From positions 1 through 64,000 of the forward strand of contig NZ_JAVRHO010000014.1 of NCBI RefSeq assembly GCF_031846515.1: a DNA stretch of 64,000 bases, given 5' to 3'. Position 1 is the stretch's first letter. The number at the start of each line of letters is the position of its first letter. Shown here one piece after another: positions 32,813 through 41,954 of this stretch. The position numbers were made by a program, and so were the translations under genes. Origin of the DNA: Autumnicola lenta (GTDB taxonomy: Bacteria > Bacteroidota > Bacteroidia > Flavobacteriales > Flavobacteriaceae). The notes under the pieces are model-generated. The model was not told the DNA's origin and made no database searches. It worked only from the letters and a program-made list of their open reading frames with translations.

Positions 32813-33544
32813 TTAGATTCCCTCCTTTGGCTCCTCCATTTCAATCTGGTCTCCTGCAAAATAAGCTTCCAATTCTTTTAGTGTTGCTTCTGAAGTTTTT
32901 ATATCTTTTACAATAACTCCCCTGTCCAGTACCACAATCCGTTCACAAACTTCAGTAACATGAATAAGATCATGACTGGAAATAAGAACAGTTGTTCCTG
33001 AAACTTCAGATAAATCCTTTAGAATTTTCTTTAAACGGAATTGCGTTGTGGGATCCAGATTTGCAAAAGGTTCATCCAGAATTACTACTTCAGGATTACC
33101 AATAAGCGCGGCAATTATCCCAACCTTCTTCTGATTTCCCTTGGAAAGGTCCCGAAGATATTTTCTTCTTCCGACGATTTCTCCGTTGAAGAAATCTTCA
33201 AATTGTGATACAAAAGCATCAATATCTGCACGATTTCGATTCCTTAGTTCCCCAACAAAATAAAAATATTCTTCCGGAGTAAGGTAACCAATCAGGAAAC
33301 TTTCATCTATAAAAGAAGAGGTAAAAGGTTTCCATGCTTCACTCTGGCTTACCGTAATATCGTTATTAAAAATGTTTCCAGAACTCGGCTGAATCAAATC
33401 CAGCAGAAGGCTGAAAAAGGTAGTTTTTCCGGCCCCGTTGTTTCCTACAAGACCAAAATTTTGTCCTGAAGGAATATCAAGATGTTCAATATCCAGAACT
33501 TTTGTTCCGCCGTAAACTTTGGAAAGATTTGTTGCTGTTATCAT
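32813..33544 (-). CDS. ABC transporter ATP-binding protein
   Basis: A 243-residue nucleotide-binding domain with Walker A GNNGAGKTT (~34), Q-loop region TSSFIDESFLIGYLTPEEY, signature LSKGNQKKVGI (~130), Walker B VVILDEPFANLD (~150) and an H-loop SSHD. It powers the membrane protein encoded 9 bases upstream (33554-35035). The substrate is unknown. Of ABC-2 type by pairing, so probably an exporter. Confidence 0.93.
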   Translation of the reverse strand: MITATNLSKVYGGTKVLDIEHLDIPSGQNFGLVGNNGAGKTTFFSLLLDLIQPSSGNIFNNDITVSQSEAWKPFTSSFIDESFLIGYLTPEEYFYFVGELRNRNRADIDAFVSQFEDFFNGEIVGRRKYLRDLSKGNQKKVGIIAALIGNPEVVILDEPFANLDPTTQFRLKKILKDLSEVSGTTVLISSHDLIHVTEVCERIVVLDRGVIVKDIKTSEATLKELEAYFAGDQIEMEEPKEGI

Positions 33545-33553
33545 AACTTAATT

Positions 33554-35035
33554 TTATTCCCCGCTTTGTTTAAATCCCTGGATCATAGCATACTTTCTCT
33601 TCTTATAAAGACCTGCAAGAAAATCCAATAGTCTTGGCCTTAGAAATATACCAATTACCCCAAGTAAAGTCAAAATACCTACTGCTGTATTAAAATTCAA
33701 AAATTTATTGATGATCCAGAAAATAAACATAGGTATGATCATTAAAGGAAGACCTACCAACCATTGTGCGGCGCCGGTACCCTGATAGTTCATAAACGGA
33801 CTTTTATCCAGCTCGATTCTTTTTTTATTAAAGGAACCGGCATAAAGTAAAAGCGGCACGTTCACTCCAATATTATAAAGCGCACATACCATATTCAGCA
33901 ATAAAATATTCCATCCAAAATAAACATACGGAGTAGATAATATTGCCAGTACCACAACGCTAAAAGTAATTAAACCTGCCTTTGACGCCAGATATTGCCT
34001 CAGCGGAATATTTTGAGCCATGATCATTGGGTAATACGCAGAATCCCAACCCGGAATAAATTGCCCGAAATTCATCATAAACATGCCCGTTATTAAAATT
34101 CCTATTAAAACCAGAAATGACGACATTTCCTGATTATCATTTGTATAAAAAATCAGTCCGTAAAAAACAAAGAACAGAGACAAATAGACCGTGGTTTTTG
34201 GCCTCTTGTTACGCCAGATTAACTTTAAATCCTGCTGAAGAAAAGGGGCGATACTACCAAATTTCCTCGTCCAGATAAAATCGCTGGTATTTGCAGCCTT
34301 AGACTTTTCCTTAAGGCTTGCATCCAGATAGAATTTCTTTTCCAGGTTTAACTGGTTCCATTTATAAAGTATTATTAATAGAATAACAGGAACAAATGCC
34401 AGGTAAGGCTGTGCTACCATAAAATCTAAAGCATCGCCAAAAATTACTGTTATTTGGAAAACACCGAAGTATTCCAGTGCCGCAAGGGCAGCCACAATAA
34501 TTACGAAGGGAATGAGTGCCTTCAGGTTGTCTGTAAAACGCTTCTTAATAATGAAATTTGTAAAATTTATGCACAGGCTTAGCGAGAACGCAGTCAGCAT
34601 CCATGCCAGGATCTCGATAGTAGCGTAATCACTTTCAACTATACAGAAGATACCAAACGGAATAATAACAAATAAGGGAAGTATGTTGTAAAAAGAATAA
34701 AGGGATTTCGCGAGAACAAAATTTACGACCTTGCGTTTTGGTATTGGCAGGTTAAGTAAAGGCTTTATATCCATTACCGGTAAAGTTTGTAAAAGAAACC
34801 TGAAAAGTAGCTCGCATACCAGCCACAGCAGTACATAACTGTTTACCACTTCTAAAGTGTCCTGATCTGGATAAAACTCCTGGAGCATTGGATACAAGCC
34901 TATGCCAATCACCAGGAATGCGCCGGCAAAGTAAAGCGCCATAAAAACAAGGAAAATTTTAAGCCCTATACTTTTTCCAAAACTAGCCGACCTAAAAAAA
35001 GCCTTCCATTCCAAAGAGAAAAACAGTTTAAACAT
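33554..35035 (-). CDS. ABC transporter permease, DUF5687-like
   Basis: A 493-residue integral membrane protein with about 10-12 hydrophobic helices. It starts MFKLFFSLEWKAFFRSASFG and contains PIPKRKVVNFVLAKSLYSFYNILPLF and FMMNFGQFIPGWDSAYYPMI-type blocks. The pattern is that of the Bacteroidota DUF5687 ABC-2-type permeases, encoded with a single ATPase. No extracytoplasmic binding domain is evident. It is the partner of the ATPase 9 bases downstream; substrate unknown. Confidence 0.85.
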   Translation of the reverse strand: MFKLFFSLEWKAFFRSASFGKSIGLKIFLVFMALYFAGAFLVIGIGLYPMLQEFYPDQDTLEVVNSYVLLWLVCELLFRFLLQTLPVMDIKPLLNLPIPKRKVVNFVLAKSLYSFYNILPLFVIIPFGIFCIVESDYATIEILAWMLTAFSLSLCINFTNFIIKKRFTDNLKALIPFVIIVAALAALEYFGVFQITVIFGDALDFMVAQPYLAFVPVILLIILYKWNQLNLEKKFYLDASLKEKSKAANTSDFIWTRKFGSIAPFLQQDLKLIWRNKRPKTTVYLSLFFVFYGLIFYTNDNQEMSSFLVLIGILITGMFMMNFGQFIPGWDSAYYPMIMAQNIPLRQYLASKAGLITFSVVVLAILSTPYVYFGWNILLLNMVCALYNIGVNVPLLLYAGSFNKKRIELDKSPFMNYQGTGAAQWLVGLPLMIIPMFIFWIINKFLNFNTAVGILTLLGVIGIFLRPRLLDFLAGLYKKRKYAMIQGFKQSGE

Positions 35036-35107
35036 ATTTTAAAGGTCTTTATATTACTAGTACAGAATTTTAGCTGTTTGTTACACTTTAAAAACAGGTA
35101 TACTTTG

Positions 35108-35115
35108 TATTTTTG
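35108..35115 (+). promoter_or_regulatory. Bacteroidota -7 box for ferredoxin-type reductase
   Basis: TATTTTTG, a perfect TAnnTTTG match, 17 bases before the ATG at 35133. The nearest TTG upstream (35078-35080) is 27 bases away, longer than usual. Confidence 0.48.
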
Positions 35116-35132
35116 CAAATAAATTTTTTTTG

Positions 35133-36182
35133 ATGAGTCAATTTTATCCGTTAAAAATAAAAGAAATTATTCGGGAAACGCCTCAGGCGGTAAGTATATC
35201 TTTTGAAATTCCGCAGGATTTAATAGAAGAGTTTAACTTTAAAGCAGGCCAGTATATTACGATCAAAACTACCATTGGGGAAGAAGAATTGAGAAGAGCA
35301 TATTCCATTTGTTCAGCTCCGGGTAGCGAAGATTTTAAAGTTACTGTAAAAGAGGTTGAAGGAGGTAAATTTTCGGTTATTGCCAATAATCAGCTAAAAG
35401 CAGGAGATACGTTGGAAGTACATCCTCCCGAAGGGAAATTTGTACTAACTCCCGCTGAAGGTGAAATAAACAATTATGCCGCCTTTGCTGCCGGTAGTGG
35501 GATTACGCCCGTTCTTTCTATGATCAAAACCGTTCTATTTGAAGAACCAAAGAGCAGGTTTATCCTTACCTACGGTAATAAATCTCCCGGGGAAACTATA
35601 TTTTTCAAGGAACTTCTGGAGCTTCAGGCTAAATATCCCGACCGGCTTTTTATCGAATTTGTTTACAGCCGGACACGTGAAGAAAATGCCCATTTTGGCC
35701 GTATAGAAAAAAGCACCGTCAATTTTGTCGTGAAGAACAGGTTTAAAGATCAGCCAATTAAAACCTTCTTCTTGTGCGGACCAGAAGAAATGATCAACCA
35801 GGTAAGCGAAATTCTGCTTGAAAACGGCGTTTCTAAAGAAAAAATCCTGTTTGAATTGTTCTCCAGTAAAGATACCGGAGAAGTAAAAGCAGATGTTGAA
35901 GGCCAGACCGAACTAACGATCCTTGTAGACGACGAAGAAACAACCCTTACCATGGATATGAAGGGAACCGTGCTGGATGCAGCGCTGGAAAATGATCTTG
36001 ATGTCCCCTACTCCTGCCAGGGCGGAATTTGCAGCAGCTGTATTGCCAGGATTACTGAAGGAAAAGCAGAAATGAGAAAAAACCAGATCCTCACTGATGA
36101 TGAATTGGAAGAAGGACTAATTTTAACCTGCCAGGCGCAGCCTACCACGCCTACTTTAAAGGTGGATTATGACGATGTCTAA
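35133..36182 (+). CDS. NAD(P)H:ferredoxin-type flavoprotein reductase with 2Fe-2S domain (PaaE-like)
   Basis: A 349-residue electron-transfer protein with three domains. The FAD-binding domain has RRAYSICSAP (~52), the NAD(P) domain has AAGSGITPVLSMI (~110) and FFLCGPEEMINQ (~210), and the C-terminal plant-type ferredoxin domain (~255-349) has CQGGICSSC plus a later Cys in LILTCQAQP, four ligands spaced CX4CX2C...C. It is of the PaaE/HmpX type that feeds electrons to oxygenases or other acceptors. No phenylacetate (paa) genes are in the window, so the partner is unknown. The ATG at 35133 is preferred over a TTG at 35130. Confidence 0.93.
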   Translation: MSQFYPLKIKEIIRETPQAVSISFEIPQDLIEEFNFKAGQYITIKTTIGEEELRRAYSICSAPGSEDFKVTVKEVEGGKFSVIANNQLKAGDTLEVHPPEGKFVLTPAEGEINNYAAFAAGSGITPVLSMIKTVLFEEPKSRFILTYGNKSPGETIFFKELLELQAKYPDRLFIEFVYSRTREENAHFGRIEKSTVNFVVKNRFKDQPIKTFFLCGPEEMINQVSEILLENGVSKEKILFELFSSKDTGEVKADVEGQTELTILVDDEETTLTMDMKGTVLDAALENDLDVPYSCQGGICSSCIARITEGKAEMRKNQILTDDELEEGLILTCQAQPTTPTLKVDYDDV

Positions 36183-36199
36183 AGCTGAAATTTACTGTA

Positions 36200-36239
36200 G
36201 GCCGAAAATTGCCAATTTTCGGCCTGCACTTTGAGTGCA
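36200..36239. terminator. Two abutting perfect hairpins between convergent genes
   Basis: GGCCGAAAATT / AATTTTCGGCC with loop GCC (36200-36224) is directly followed by TGCACT / AGTGCA with loop TTG (36225-36239). They lie between the ferredoxin-type reductase and the GT9 stops. No U-run follows, so factor-independent termination is possible but not certain. Confidence 0.65.
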
Positions 36240-36255
36240 CATAAAAACTTCAGAA

Positions 36256-37338
36256 TTACTTCAGAATAGTAAGTGCTTTTTCCACAATAGCTTGCGGCGG
36301 AATGCTTCGCATTGCGTTTTCATAGCCTTCAGGCACCTTTTTTCCGTAAATAGAAGTGGGAATTAAGGGAAATTTGTCCAAATCGGGTAAGATTGAATGA
36401 TCAGGAGGCTGATTAAAAGGTACAAAGCCCGCATAAGGATGCGTTAACCCCCAAATTGTAATTACCGGCACATTATACATTGCCGCTAAATGCCCATTGC
36501 CGCTATCCATAGAAACCATGGCATCTAAATTGGCAATTAAAGCCAGTTCCTCTTCAAAAGAGAAATTTCCTGCTATACATGTTACTTCTGAAAATTGCTC
36601 TTCCCACTCTTTAAGCTTCGGAAGTTCTTCCTTACCACCACCAAACAGGAAAATCTTCACATTTTCGTCCTGCTGAAGTTCGTTCAGCACTTTTTCCATT
36701 AGATCTGAAGGATAGGATTTGGAAGCATGTTGTGCAAAAGGTGCAATTCCCAGCCATTTTTTATTGTGATCGCCGGTAATTGCTTTAATTCCTTCAGAAA
36801 GAGGAAATTTTGTATTGAACTTGTAGTCCTTCAGTGAAATTGGATAACCCAATTCTTCAAAGACATCGGCATACCGCTGATGCGTGGATTTTAGCTGTTT
36901 ATAAACTTTATCTTCAGCACGGATAAGGGCTTTTTTATCACTTCGGCCTTTATCTATTTGCTTCACCTGGATTCCGAAGAGATAAAAAACAGAATTTAGC
37001 ACATTACTCCGCAACACATCGTGAAGATCGGCAACCATGTCTATTTCCTCATCCCGCAGCTCTTTCGCCAGTCGCCCCAGGCCAATAACACCGCTGTGCA
37101 CGCCATTTACATCTGCTTCATAAACAGAAATATTTGGAATATCCTTAAACATTGGAGCAAAAAATCCGCGGGTCAAAACTGTGATTTTTAACTGCGGATA
37201 AGTACTAATCAGGGTGCGGAGAACCGGCACTGTCATCGCCACATCACCCATGGCAGACAAGCGAATTACCAGAATATGAACCTTCTTTTCCACAGCACGA
37301 CGACTGGCAGAGGAAGTATTAGAAGATTCATTTTTCAT
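36256..37338 (-). CDS. Glycosyltransferase family 9 (heptosyltransferase-like)
   Basis: A 360-residue GT9 protein: N-terminal VHILVIRLSAMGDVAMTVPVL (~25) is the usual family start, and the nucleotide-sugar site includes IAPFAQHASKSYP (~195) and MVSMDSGNGHLAAMYNVPVITIWG (~275-300). GT9 enzymes add heptose or similar sugars to lipopolysaccharide core. It starts 6 bases after the DUF4254 stop, and the pair is transcribed together, suggesting a joint role in LPS. Donor sugar not readable. Confidence 0.92.
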   Translation of the reverse strand: MKNESSNTSSASRRAVEKKVHILVIRLSAMGDVAMTVPVLRTLISTYPQLKITVLTRGFFAPMFKDIPNISVYEADVNGVHSGVIGLGRLAKELRDEEIDMVADLHDVLRSNVLNSVFYLFGIQVKQIDKGRSDKKALIRAEDKVYKQLKSTHQRYADVFEELGYPISLKDYKFNTKFPLSEGIKAITGDHNKKWLGIAPFAQHASKSYPSDLMEKVLNELQQDENVKIFLFGGGKEELPKLKEWEEQFSEVTCIAGNFSFEEELALIANLDAMVSMDSGNGHLAAMYNVPVITIWGLTHPYAGFVPFNQPPDHSILPDLDKFPLIPTSIYGKKVPEGYENAMRSIPPQAIVEKALTILK

Positions 37339-37344
37339 TACAAA

Positions 37345-37953
37345 TTACTTTTTGTCACGAAGAACAGGGTTAAGTTCTTCGTCGTTGTACATCTTCATTT
37401 GCTTGTAAACCTTCATATATTTATCCCCGTTGGCGATATCTTCCAGTAACTGATTAATTGCCGTAGAAAGATCTACACGCTGTTCCAGCAAAACATCTAG
37501 TTTAGCCTTACAAGCCATCTGGTGTTCCTGCGAAGCATCGTCCCTGTTGGCCTCTTCTCCCATATGGTAGATTTTAAGCGCAAGGATAGACAGGCGATCT
37601 ATTGCCCAGGCAGGACTTTCAGAATTTATCGTTGCGTCCTCCTTTGGTTTCACTTCTTTAAAATTTTCAAGGAAATAACTGTCGATATATTCGACTGTAT
37701 CGGTACGATCCTGGTTGGAAGCATCAATTTTTCTTTTTAACTCCAAAGCAGCTACAGGATCTATATTTTTATCCCGAATAATATCTTCATAATGCCACTG
37801 CACTGTATCTATCCAGCATTTCCTGTAAAGAAGGTGACCAATTAAATCCTCTTTTTGGTCATAAGGATTCTCAAAATCCTGATCTACAGTATCTTTTTCG
37901 TGATACTTTTCGATAACTTCCTGAAAAACGTGATTAGCTTTATCTGAAAACAT
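37345..37953 (-). CDS. DUF4254 protein
   Basis: A 202-residue soluble, helical protein. It contains QDFENPYDQKEDLIGHLLYRKCWIDT and WAIDRLSILALKIYHM (~115), which are typical of the Bacteroidota family DUF4254. The function is unknown; it is commonly encoded beside a GT9 gene, as here (6-base gap), so an LPS-related role is plausible. Its promoter box (TACCTTTG) lies ~40 bases upstream. Confidence 0.9.
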   Translation of the reverse strand: MFSDKANHVFQEVIEKYHEKDTVDQDFENPYDQKEDLIGHLLYRKCWIDTVQWHYEDIIRDKNIDPVAALELKRKIDASNQDRTDTVEYIDSYFLENFKEVKPKEDATINSESPAWAIDRLSILALKIYHMGEEANRDDASQEHQMACKAKLDVLLEQRVDLSTAINQLLEDIANGDKYMKVYKQMKMYNDEELNPVLRDKK

Positions 37954-37993
37954 AGTATTTCTTTTTTTCCTGTGGTTTAACTTCAGCTTGATG

Positions 37994-38001
37994 CAAAGGT
38001 A
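37994..38001 (-). promoter_or_regulatory. Bacteroidota -7 box for DUF4254-GT9
   Basis: CAAAGGTA on the plus strand is TACCTTTG on the minus strand, a perfect TAnnTTTG match 40 bases before the DUF4254 start. Confidence 0.5.
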
Positions 38002-38088
38002 TTATAATTTACAATAGTTCTTAAAAGTCGCAAAGCTCAAATAACTTTTCTGAAGCGCATATTTACCACGGAAATAATTTTCTTCAGT

Positions 38089-39012
38089 TTAAAAAATAAA
38101 CGGAATGCAAAACGGCATCAGAATTAGCAGAATCAGAAGTATTTCTTTGAAGATCCTGTCTTTTTTATTTCCGAAGTAATTGGAAGCTATAATGCTGAGA
38201 GGCACGAAGAAAAATATAAATTCACTACCGTTCTTGTTGTGGGAAAGAACAGCCACGCAAATTGCAGTTGTAAGGCTTAACATCACCAGGTTTAATACCG
38301 GGCGCCGTGTTATGCTCGCCTTTTGAATAACCGAAAGGTAGAAAAGCATTGTCCAAATTAATAATGCGAGGATAATACTTAACGGAACTAAAAGCGCCAG
38401 ATCCTGATAATTTTCAAACTGAAAATTCATCGGCTGGAACCAATCTGAAAAGCTGTACAAACTCTCGTAAATAAGAAGATGTGCAGCTTCGGTAATAAGA
38501 GCGACCGCTAAAAAGGCAATTATCGGTATAAGGAAGTTTTTAAAGTAAGAAGCGTAGGAAAGAATACCCGCAAATACGACCAAAAGGAACAAAATTGACC
38601 AGAAATAATATAAAGAAGCGATACAAATCCAGAAGGTAGCATCAAAAATCTTCTGTTGGACCACTTTTCGGGATTTCAGGCTTATAATCCTTCGAAAAGA
38701 AAGCAGCACAAATAAATTGGCAATTATCGCCTGATCATTCTTCAAAAGCGCTGGAAAAGAAGTGGCAAAAACAGCAAAAAGGAGAATTTTATAGGCGCTT
38801 CTCTTTGTTAGCTCATTCTTCTTTGCTATAAAATTGAGTACCATTACACTCAAGAGAAAAACGGCTAAAACTGCGAGTTTCTCTATAAATGGCAGCAACT
38901 CAAAATTGACAAATAAGGCGTCAAAATTGGCGAAAACGAAGAAAGCAGTCATAAAAATCGCTACTGCAATGACATTTACAGGAGTTGATTTGCCAAAAAA
39001 GCTTGTTAGCAT
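38089..39012 (-). CDS. Polytopic membrane protein (DUF6427-like)
   Basis: A 307-residue integral membrane protein with about 9-10 hydrophobic helices and short loops. The motifs NDQAIIANLFVLLSFRRIISLKSRK and FDATFWICIASLYYFW are of the Bacteroidota family I recall as DUF6427. Function unknown. It is divergent from the small DUF6341-like gene, and the plus-strand promoter for that gene begins inside its 5' end. A minus-strand TAACTTTG (39048-39055) could serve it. Confidence 0.8.
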   Translation of the reverse strand: MLTSFFGKSTPVNVIAVAIFMTAFFVFANFDALFVNFELLPFIEKLAVLAVFLLSVMVLNFIAKKNELTKRSAYKILLFAVFATSFPALLKNDQAIIANLFVLLSFRRIISLKSRKVVQQKIFDATFWICIASLYYFWSILFLLVVFAGILSYASYFKNFLIPIIAFLAVALITEAAHLLIYESLYSFSDWFQPMNFQFENYQDLALLVPLSIILALLIWTMLFYLSVIQKASITRRPVLNLVMLSLTTAICVAVLSHNKNGSEFIFFFVPLSIIASNYFGNKKDRIFKEILLILLILMPFCIPFIF

Positions 39013-39032
39013 TGCCGTTTTTTATATTTTTG
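39003..39032 (+). promoter_or_regulatory. Promoter for the 39060 gene
   Basis: TTG at 39003-39005, a 19-base spacer and TATTTTTG at 39025-39032 make the best -33/-7 pair in the window. A minus-strand TAACTTTG box at 39048-39055 faces it, so the two transcripts would start back-to-back and overlap. Confidence 0.65.
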
Positions 39033-39059
39033 TAACAATTAATATAACAAAGTTATACA

Positions 39060-39290
39060 ATGAAAGATTTATTTGAAGGAATTGAGGATCTGTTCGTAAA
39101 TGTCCTTTTTGCTCCGTTCGATTACATACGCGAAATGGAACTTGAATCCTGGTTCCTGGCTAATGCGTTGAATTTTCTCTTTGTTATTGTTGGTTTTCTC
39201 GCCTTCCTTTACTGGATGAAGCAGTTAAAAACCTACAACGATAACAACGAAGAAAACAGGGATCCAAAAGCACATTCCTTCTTAGGATAG
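39060..39290 (+). CDS. Small membrane protein (DUF6341-like)
   Basis: A 76-residue protein with one membrane helix (~34-51, ALNFLFVIVGFLAFLYWM) after an amphipathic N-terminus (MKDLFEGIEDLFVNVLFAPF) and a polar C-terminus. The pattern matches the Bacteroidota family I recall as DUF6341. Function is unknown. The stop overlaps the convergent purD stop by 9 bases (39282-39290). Confidence 0.82.
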   Translation: MKDLFEGIEDLFVNVLFAPFDYIREMELESWFLANALNFLFVIVGFLAFLYWMKQLKTYNDNNEENRDPKAHSFLG

Positions 39291-40556
39291 GTCAAAACCT
39301 AAGTCCTTTCTAAAATACATCTTATCAAAATGGAGTTTTTCTGCATTTTGATAAGATTTTTTTAGTGCCTTTTTGTAATCCATATCCAGTGAGGTAATCG
39401 CAATAACGCGGCCACCGCTGGTAACCACTTTTCCGTTTTCCATTTTTGTTCCGGCGTGGAAAAGAAGCGAATCCTCCACCTCTTCCAGTCCTGAAATTTC
39501 CTTACCCTTCTCGTAAGCTTCGGGATATCCCCCGGAAACCATCATCACGGTAGTCGCCGCACGATCGTCTATTTCAAGATTAACTTCATCCAGTTTAGAG
39601 TCAAAAGTTTTCTCCAGCACCTCAACCAAATCTGATTTTATCCTTGGTAAAACAACTTCAGTTTCGGGATCGCCCATTCTCACATTATATTCGATAACGT
39701 AAGGATCGTTATTAACTTTTATAAGTCCGATAAAAATAAAGCCCTTATAAATTATATCTTCCTCATTTAAGCCATCAACCGTAGGTTTTACGATACGCTC
39801 CTCGATTTTCTGCATAAATTCCTTATCTGCAAAAGGTACGGGGGAGATTGCACCCATCCCGCCTGTATTTAGGCCGGTATCGCCCTCGCCAATACGCTTG
39901 TAATCTTTTGCTGTTGGCAGAATTTTGTAGTTTTTTCCGTCAGTTAAAACAAATACGCTAAGTTCGATTCCATCCAAAAATTCTTCGATTACCACTTTGG
40001 CACTGGCTGCACCAAATTTCTTACCGGCCAACATCCGTTCAAGTTCAGCTTTTGCTTCTTCGAGGTCTTCAAGAATCAGCACTCCTTTTCCCGCTGCAAG
40101 ACCGTCAGCTTTCAGCACATAAGGCGCATCAAGCGTTTCCAGGAACAATTTTCCCGCTTCCAGACTTTCTTCGGTAAAACTTTCATAAGCTGCGGTTGGG
40201 ATTTTATGCATCAGCATAAATTCCTTTGCGCGTTCCTTGCTTCCTTCCAGAAGGGCGCCTCTTTTGGATGGGCCAATTAATTTAATATTCTTTAGCTGCT
40301 CATTTTGAGAAAAGAAATCGGCTATTCCTTCTACCAGGGGATCTTCGGGTCCTACCACAAGCATTTCAATTCCTTTTTCCAGCACGAAATTTTTAATTGC
40401 TTCAAAATCTGTGACTTTTAAATCTACATTTTCAGCAATTTTTGAAGTTCCCGCATTACCCGGAGCAACAAAAAGTTTACTACATCGCTCACTTTGAGAG
40501 ATCATATGTGCAAAGGTATGTTCGCGGCCACCGGCGCCAAGAATTAATATTTTCAT
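39282..40556 (-). CDS. purD: Phosphoribosylamine--glycine ligase
   Basis: A 424-residue ATP-grasp enzyme of purine synthesis that joins 5-phosphoribosylamine and glycine. The start is ATG 40554-40556 (MKILILGAGGREHTF), which gives the classical N-terminus; the frame runs upstream to 40583 but without a better start. Visible are VVGPEDPLVEG (~68), GPSKRGALLEGSKERAKEFM, LKADGLAAGKGV (~145) and the C-terminal VMVSGGYPEAYEKGK (~340). Promoter box 24 bases upstream. Confidence 0.96.
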   Translation of the reverse strand: MKILILGAGGREHTFAHMISQSERCSKLFVAPGNAGTSKIAENVDLKVTDFEAIKNFVLEKGIEMLVVGPEDPLVEGIADFFSQNEQLKNIKLIGPSKRGALLEGSKERAKEFMLMHKIPTAAYESFTEESLEAGKLFLETLDAPYVLKADGLAAGKGVLILEDLEEAKAELERMLAGKKFGAASAKVVIEEFLDGIELSVFVLTDGKNYKILPTAKDYKRIGEGDTGLNTGGMGAISPVPFADKEFMQKIEERIVKPTVDGLNEEDIIYKGFIFIGLIKVNNDPYVIEYNVRMGDPETEVVLPRIKSDLVEVLEKTFDSKLDEVNLEIDDRAATTVMMVSGGYPEAYEKGKEISGLEEVEDSLLFHAGTKMENGKVVTSGGRVIAITSLDMDYKKALKKSYQNAEKLHFDKMYFRKDLGFDLS

Positions 40557-40580
40557 CTGGAACTGTTTTAGTTGTTGTGC

Positions 40581-40612
40581 CAAAAATAATTGTTTGTAAA
40601 TTGAAGCACCAA
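40581..40612 (-). promoter_or_regulatory. purD promoter
   Basis: On the minus strand: TTG (plus CAA 40610-40612), a 21-base spacer, then TATTTTTG (plus CAAAAATA, 40581-40588), 24 bases before the purD ATG. Confidence 0.52.
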
Positions 40613-40643
40613 TTATTTTCTACAAAAAACGAAATTAACGCAT

Positions 40644-41954
40644 TTGGAGTGGTTCAGGCTTTCTTTACAGCTTAACAATTTCCCAATTAACGGGGCAGAA
40701 AAATTGTTACAACAAATCCAGGAAATTCCTGAGCAAAAGTATCGGGAATATCTTGAAAGGCAGCGTGATTCTATTCTAAAATTTCACATCGAAAACAATG
40801 AATTTTACAGGCAGTTTTGTCCTACCAAAAATTGCAAAAACTGGAAAGATGTTCCTGTAATGAAAAAGTCAGATCTTCAGCAACCTCTGCAAAATAGGTT
40901 AAGTGAAGGTTACAGTAACCGGAAAACCACCTATGTTGGAAAAACTTCCGGAAGCAGCGGACAACCGTTTATTTTTGCCAAAGACCGTTTTGCACATGCC
41001 TTAAGCTGGGCCGGATTTAGTAACCGCTATCTCTGGCACGGGATAGACCTCAATAAATCCTTACAGGCACGGTTCTACGGAATTCCGTTGGATTTCTACG
41101 GAAATATCCAGGAGCGGGTGAAAGATAGAATTAGCTTGCGCCGAAGATTTAACATCTTCAACTTGAGCGACGAAAAAATGGAAACGTTTCTGCGACGCTT
41201 TAAAAAAACCAAATTTGAATATATAAACGGATACACCAGCGCTATCCTGTTGTTCGCAAGATTTCTGAAGAATAAAAATATTACTTTAAAAGACATTTGC
41301 CCCAGTCTTCGAGTTTGCATCGTGACTTCTGAACGCCTATTTGAAAATGATAAAATCCTGATGGAGGAATCTTTCGGTATTCCAGTTTTAAATGAATACG
41401 GCGCCAGTGAAGTCGGATTAATTGCTTTTGAAAACACTGAAGAAGAGTGGATTGTAAATTCCGAAGATCTTTTTGTAGAAATCCTTGACGAGCAGAACAA
41501 TATCCTGCCCCCGGGAGAAGAAGGAAGAGTGGTGATTACTTCGCTTTACAACAAAGCACATCCTCTGATTCGCTATGATATTGGTGACACAGGGATTTTA
41601 TCTGAAGACAGTAGTCATAAACATCCAAAACTGCAAAAACTGATTGGCCGCACCAACGATATTGCGCATTTGGCAGACGGCAAAGTGGTGCCGGGCCTTA
41701 CGTTTTATTACGTTACCAAAACCATAATTACCGATACCGGAAATATTAAAGAGTTTGTAATTACACAAACCGCAATGGATTCTCTTAAGATCGAATATGT
41801 AAGTGAAGATAATTTTGCTGAAAACCAGATTCAAAAAATCACCGCTGCCATTCAAACTTATGTGGGAAAAGATTTGAAAGTAGATTTTGAACGAAAAAAC
41901 ATGCTCAAGCGAAGCAAAAGCGGAAAACTGAAACAATTCACTTCCCTTATTTAG
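40644..41954 (+). CDS. CapK/PaaK-like adenylate-forming enzyme
   Basis: A 436-residue member of the phenylacetate-CoA ligase / coenzyme F synthetase branch of adenylate-forming enzymes. The phosphate-binding loop is KTSGSSGQPF (~95), the adenine/carboxylate site is NEYGASEVGLIAFE (~253), and RYDIGDTGIL (~312) is the hinge region. CapK-type members occur in capsule and polysaccharide clusters. The only start before the conserved N-terminus is TTG at 40644. The gene converges with the dTDP-sugar operon and overlaps the GT2 stop by 8 bases, which fits a polysaccharide role, but the substrate is unknown. Confidence 0.85.
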   Translation: MEWFRLSLQLNNFPINGAEKLLQQIQEIPEQKYREYLERQRDSILKFHIENNEFYRQFCPTKNCKNWKDVPVMKKSDLQQPLQNRLSEGYSNRKTTYVGKTSGSSGQPFIFAKDRFAHALSWAGFSNRYLWHGIDLNKSLQARFYGIPLDFYGNIQERVKDRISLRRRFNIFNLSDEKMETFLRRFKKTKFEYINGYTSAILLFARFLKNKNITLKDICPSLRVCIVTSERLFENDKILMEESFGIPVLNEYGASEVGLIAFENTEEEWIVNSEDLFVEILDEQNNILPPGEEGRVVITSLYNKAHPLIRYDIGDTGILSEDSSHKHPKLQKLIGRTNDIAHLADGKVVPGLTFYYVTKTIITDTGNIKEFVITQTAMDSLKIEYVSEDNFAENQIQKITAAIQTYVGKDLKVDFERKNMLKRSKSGKLKQFTSLI

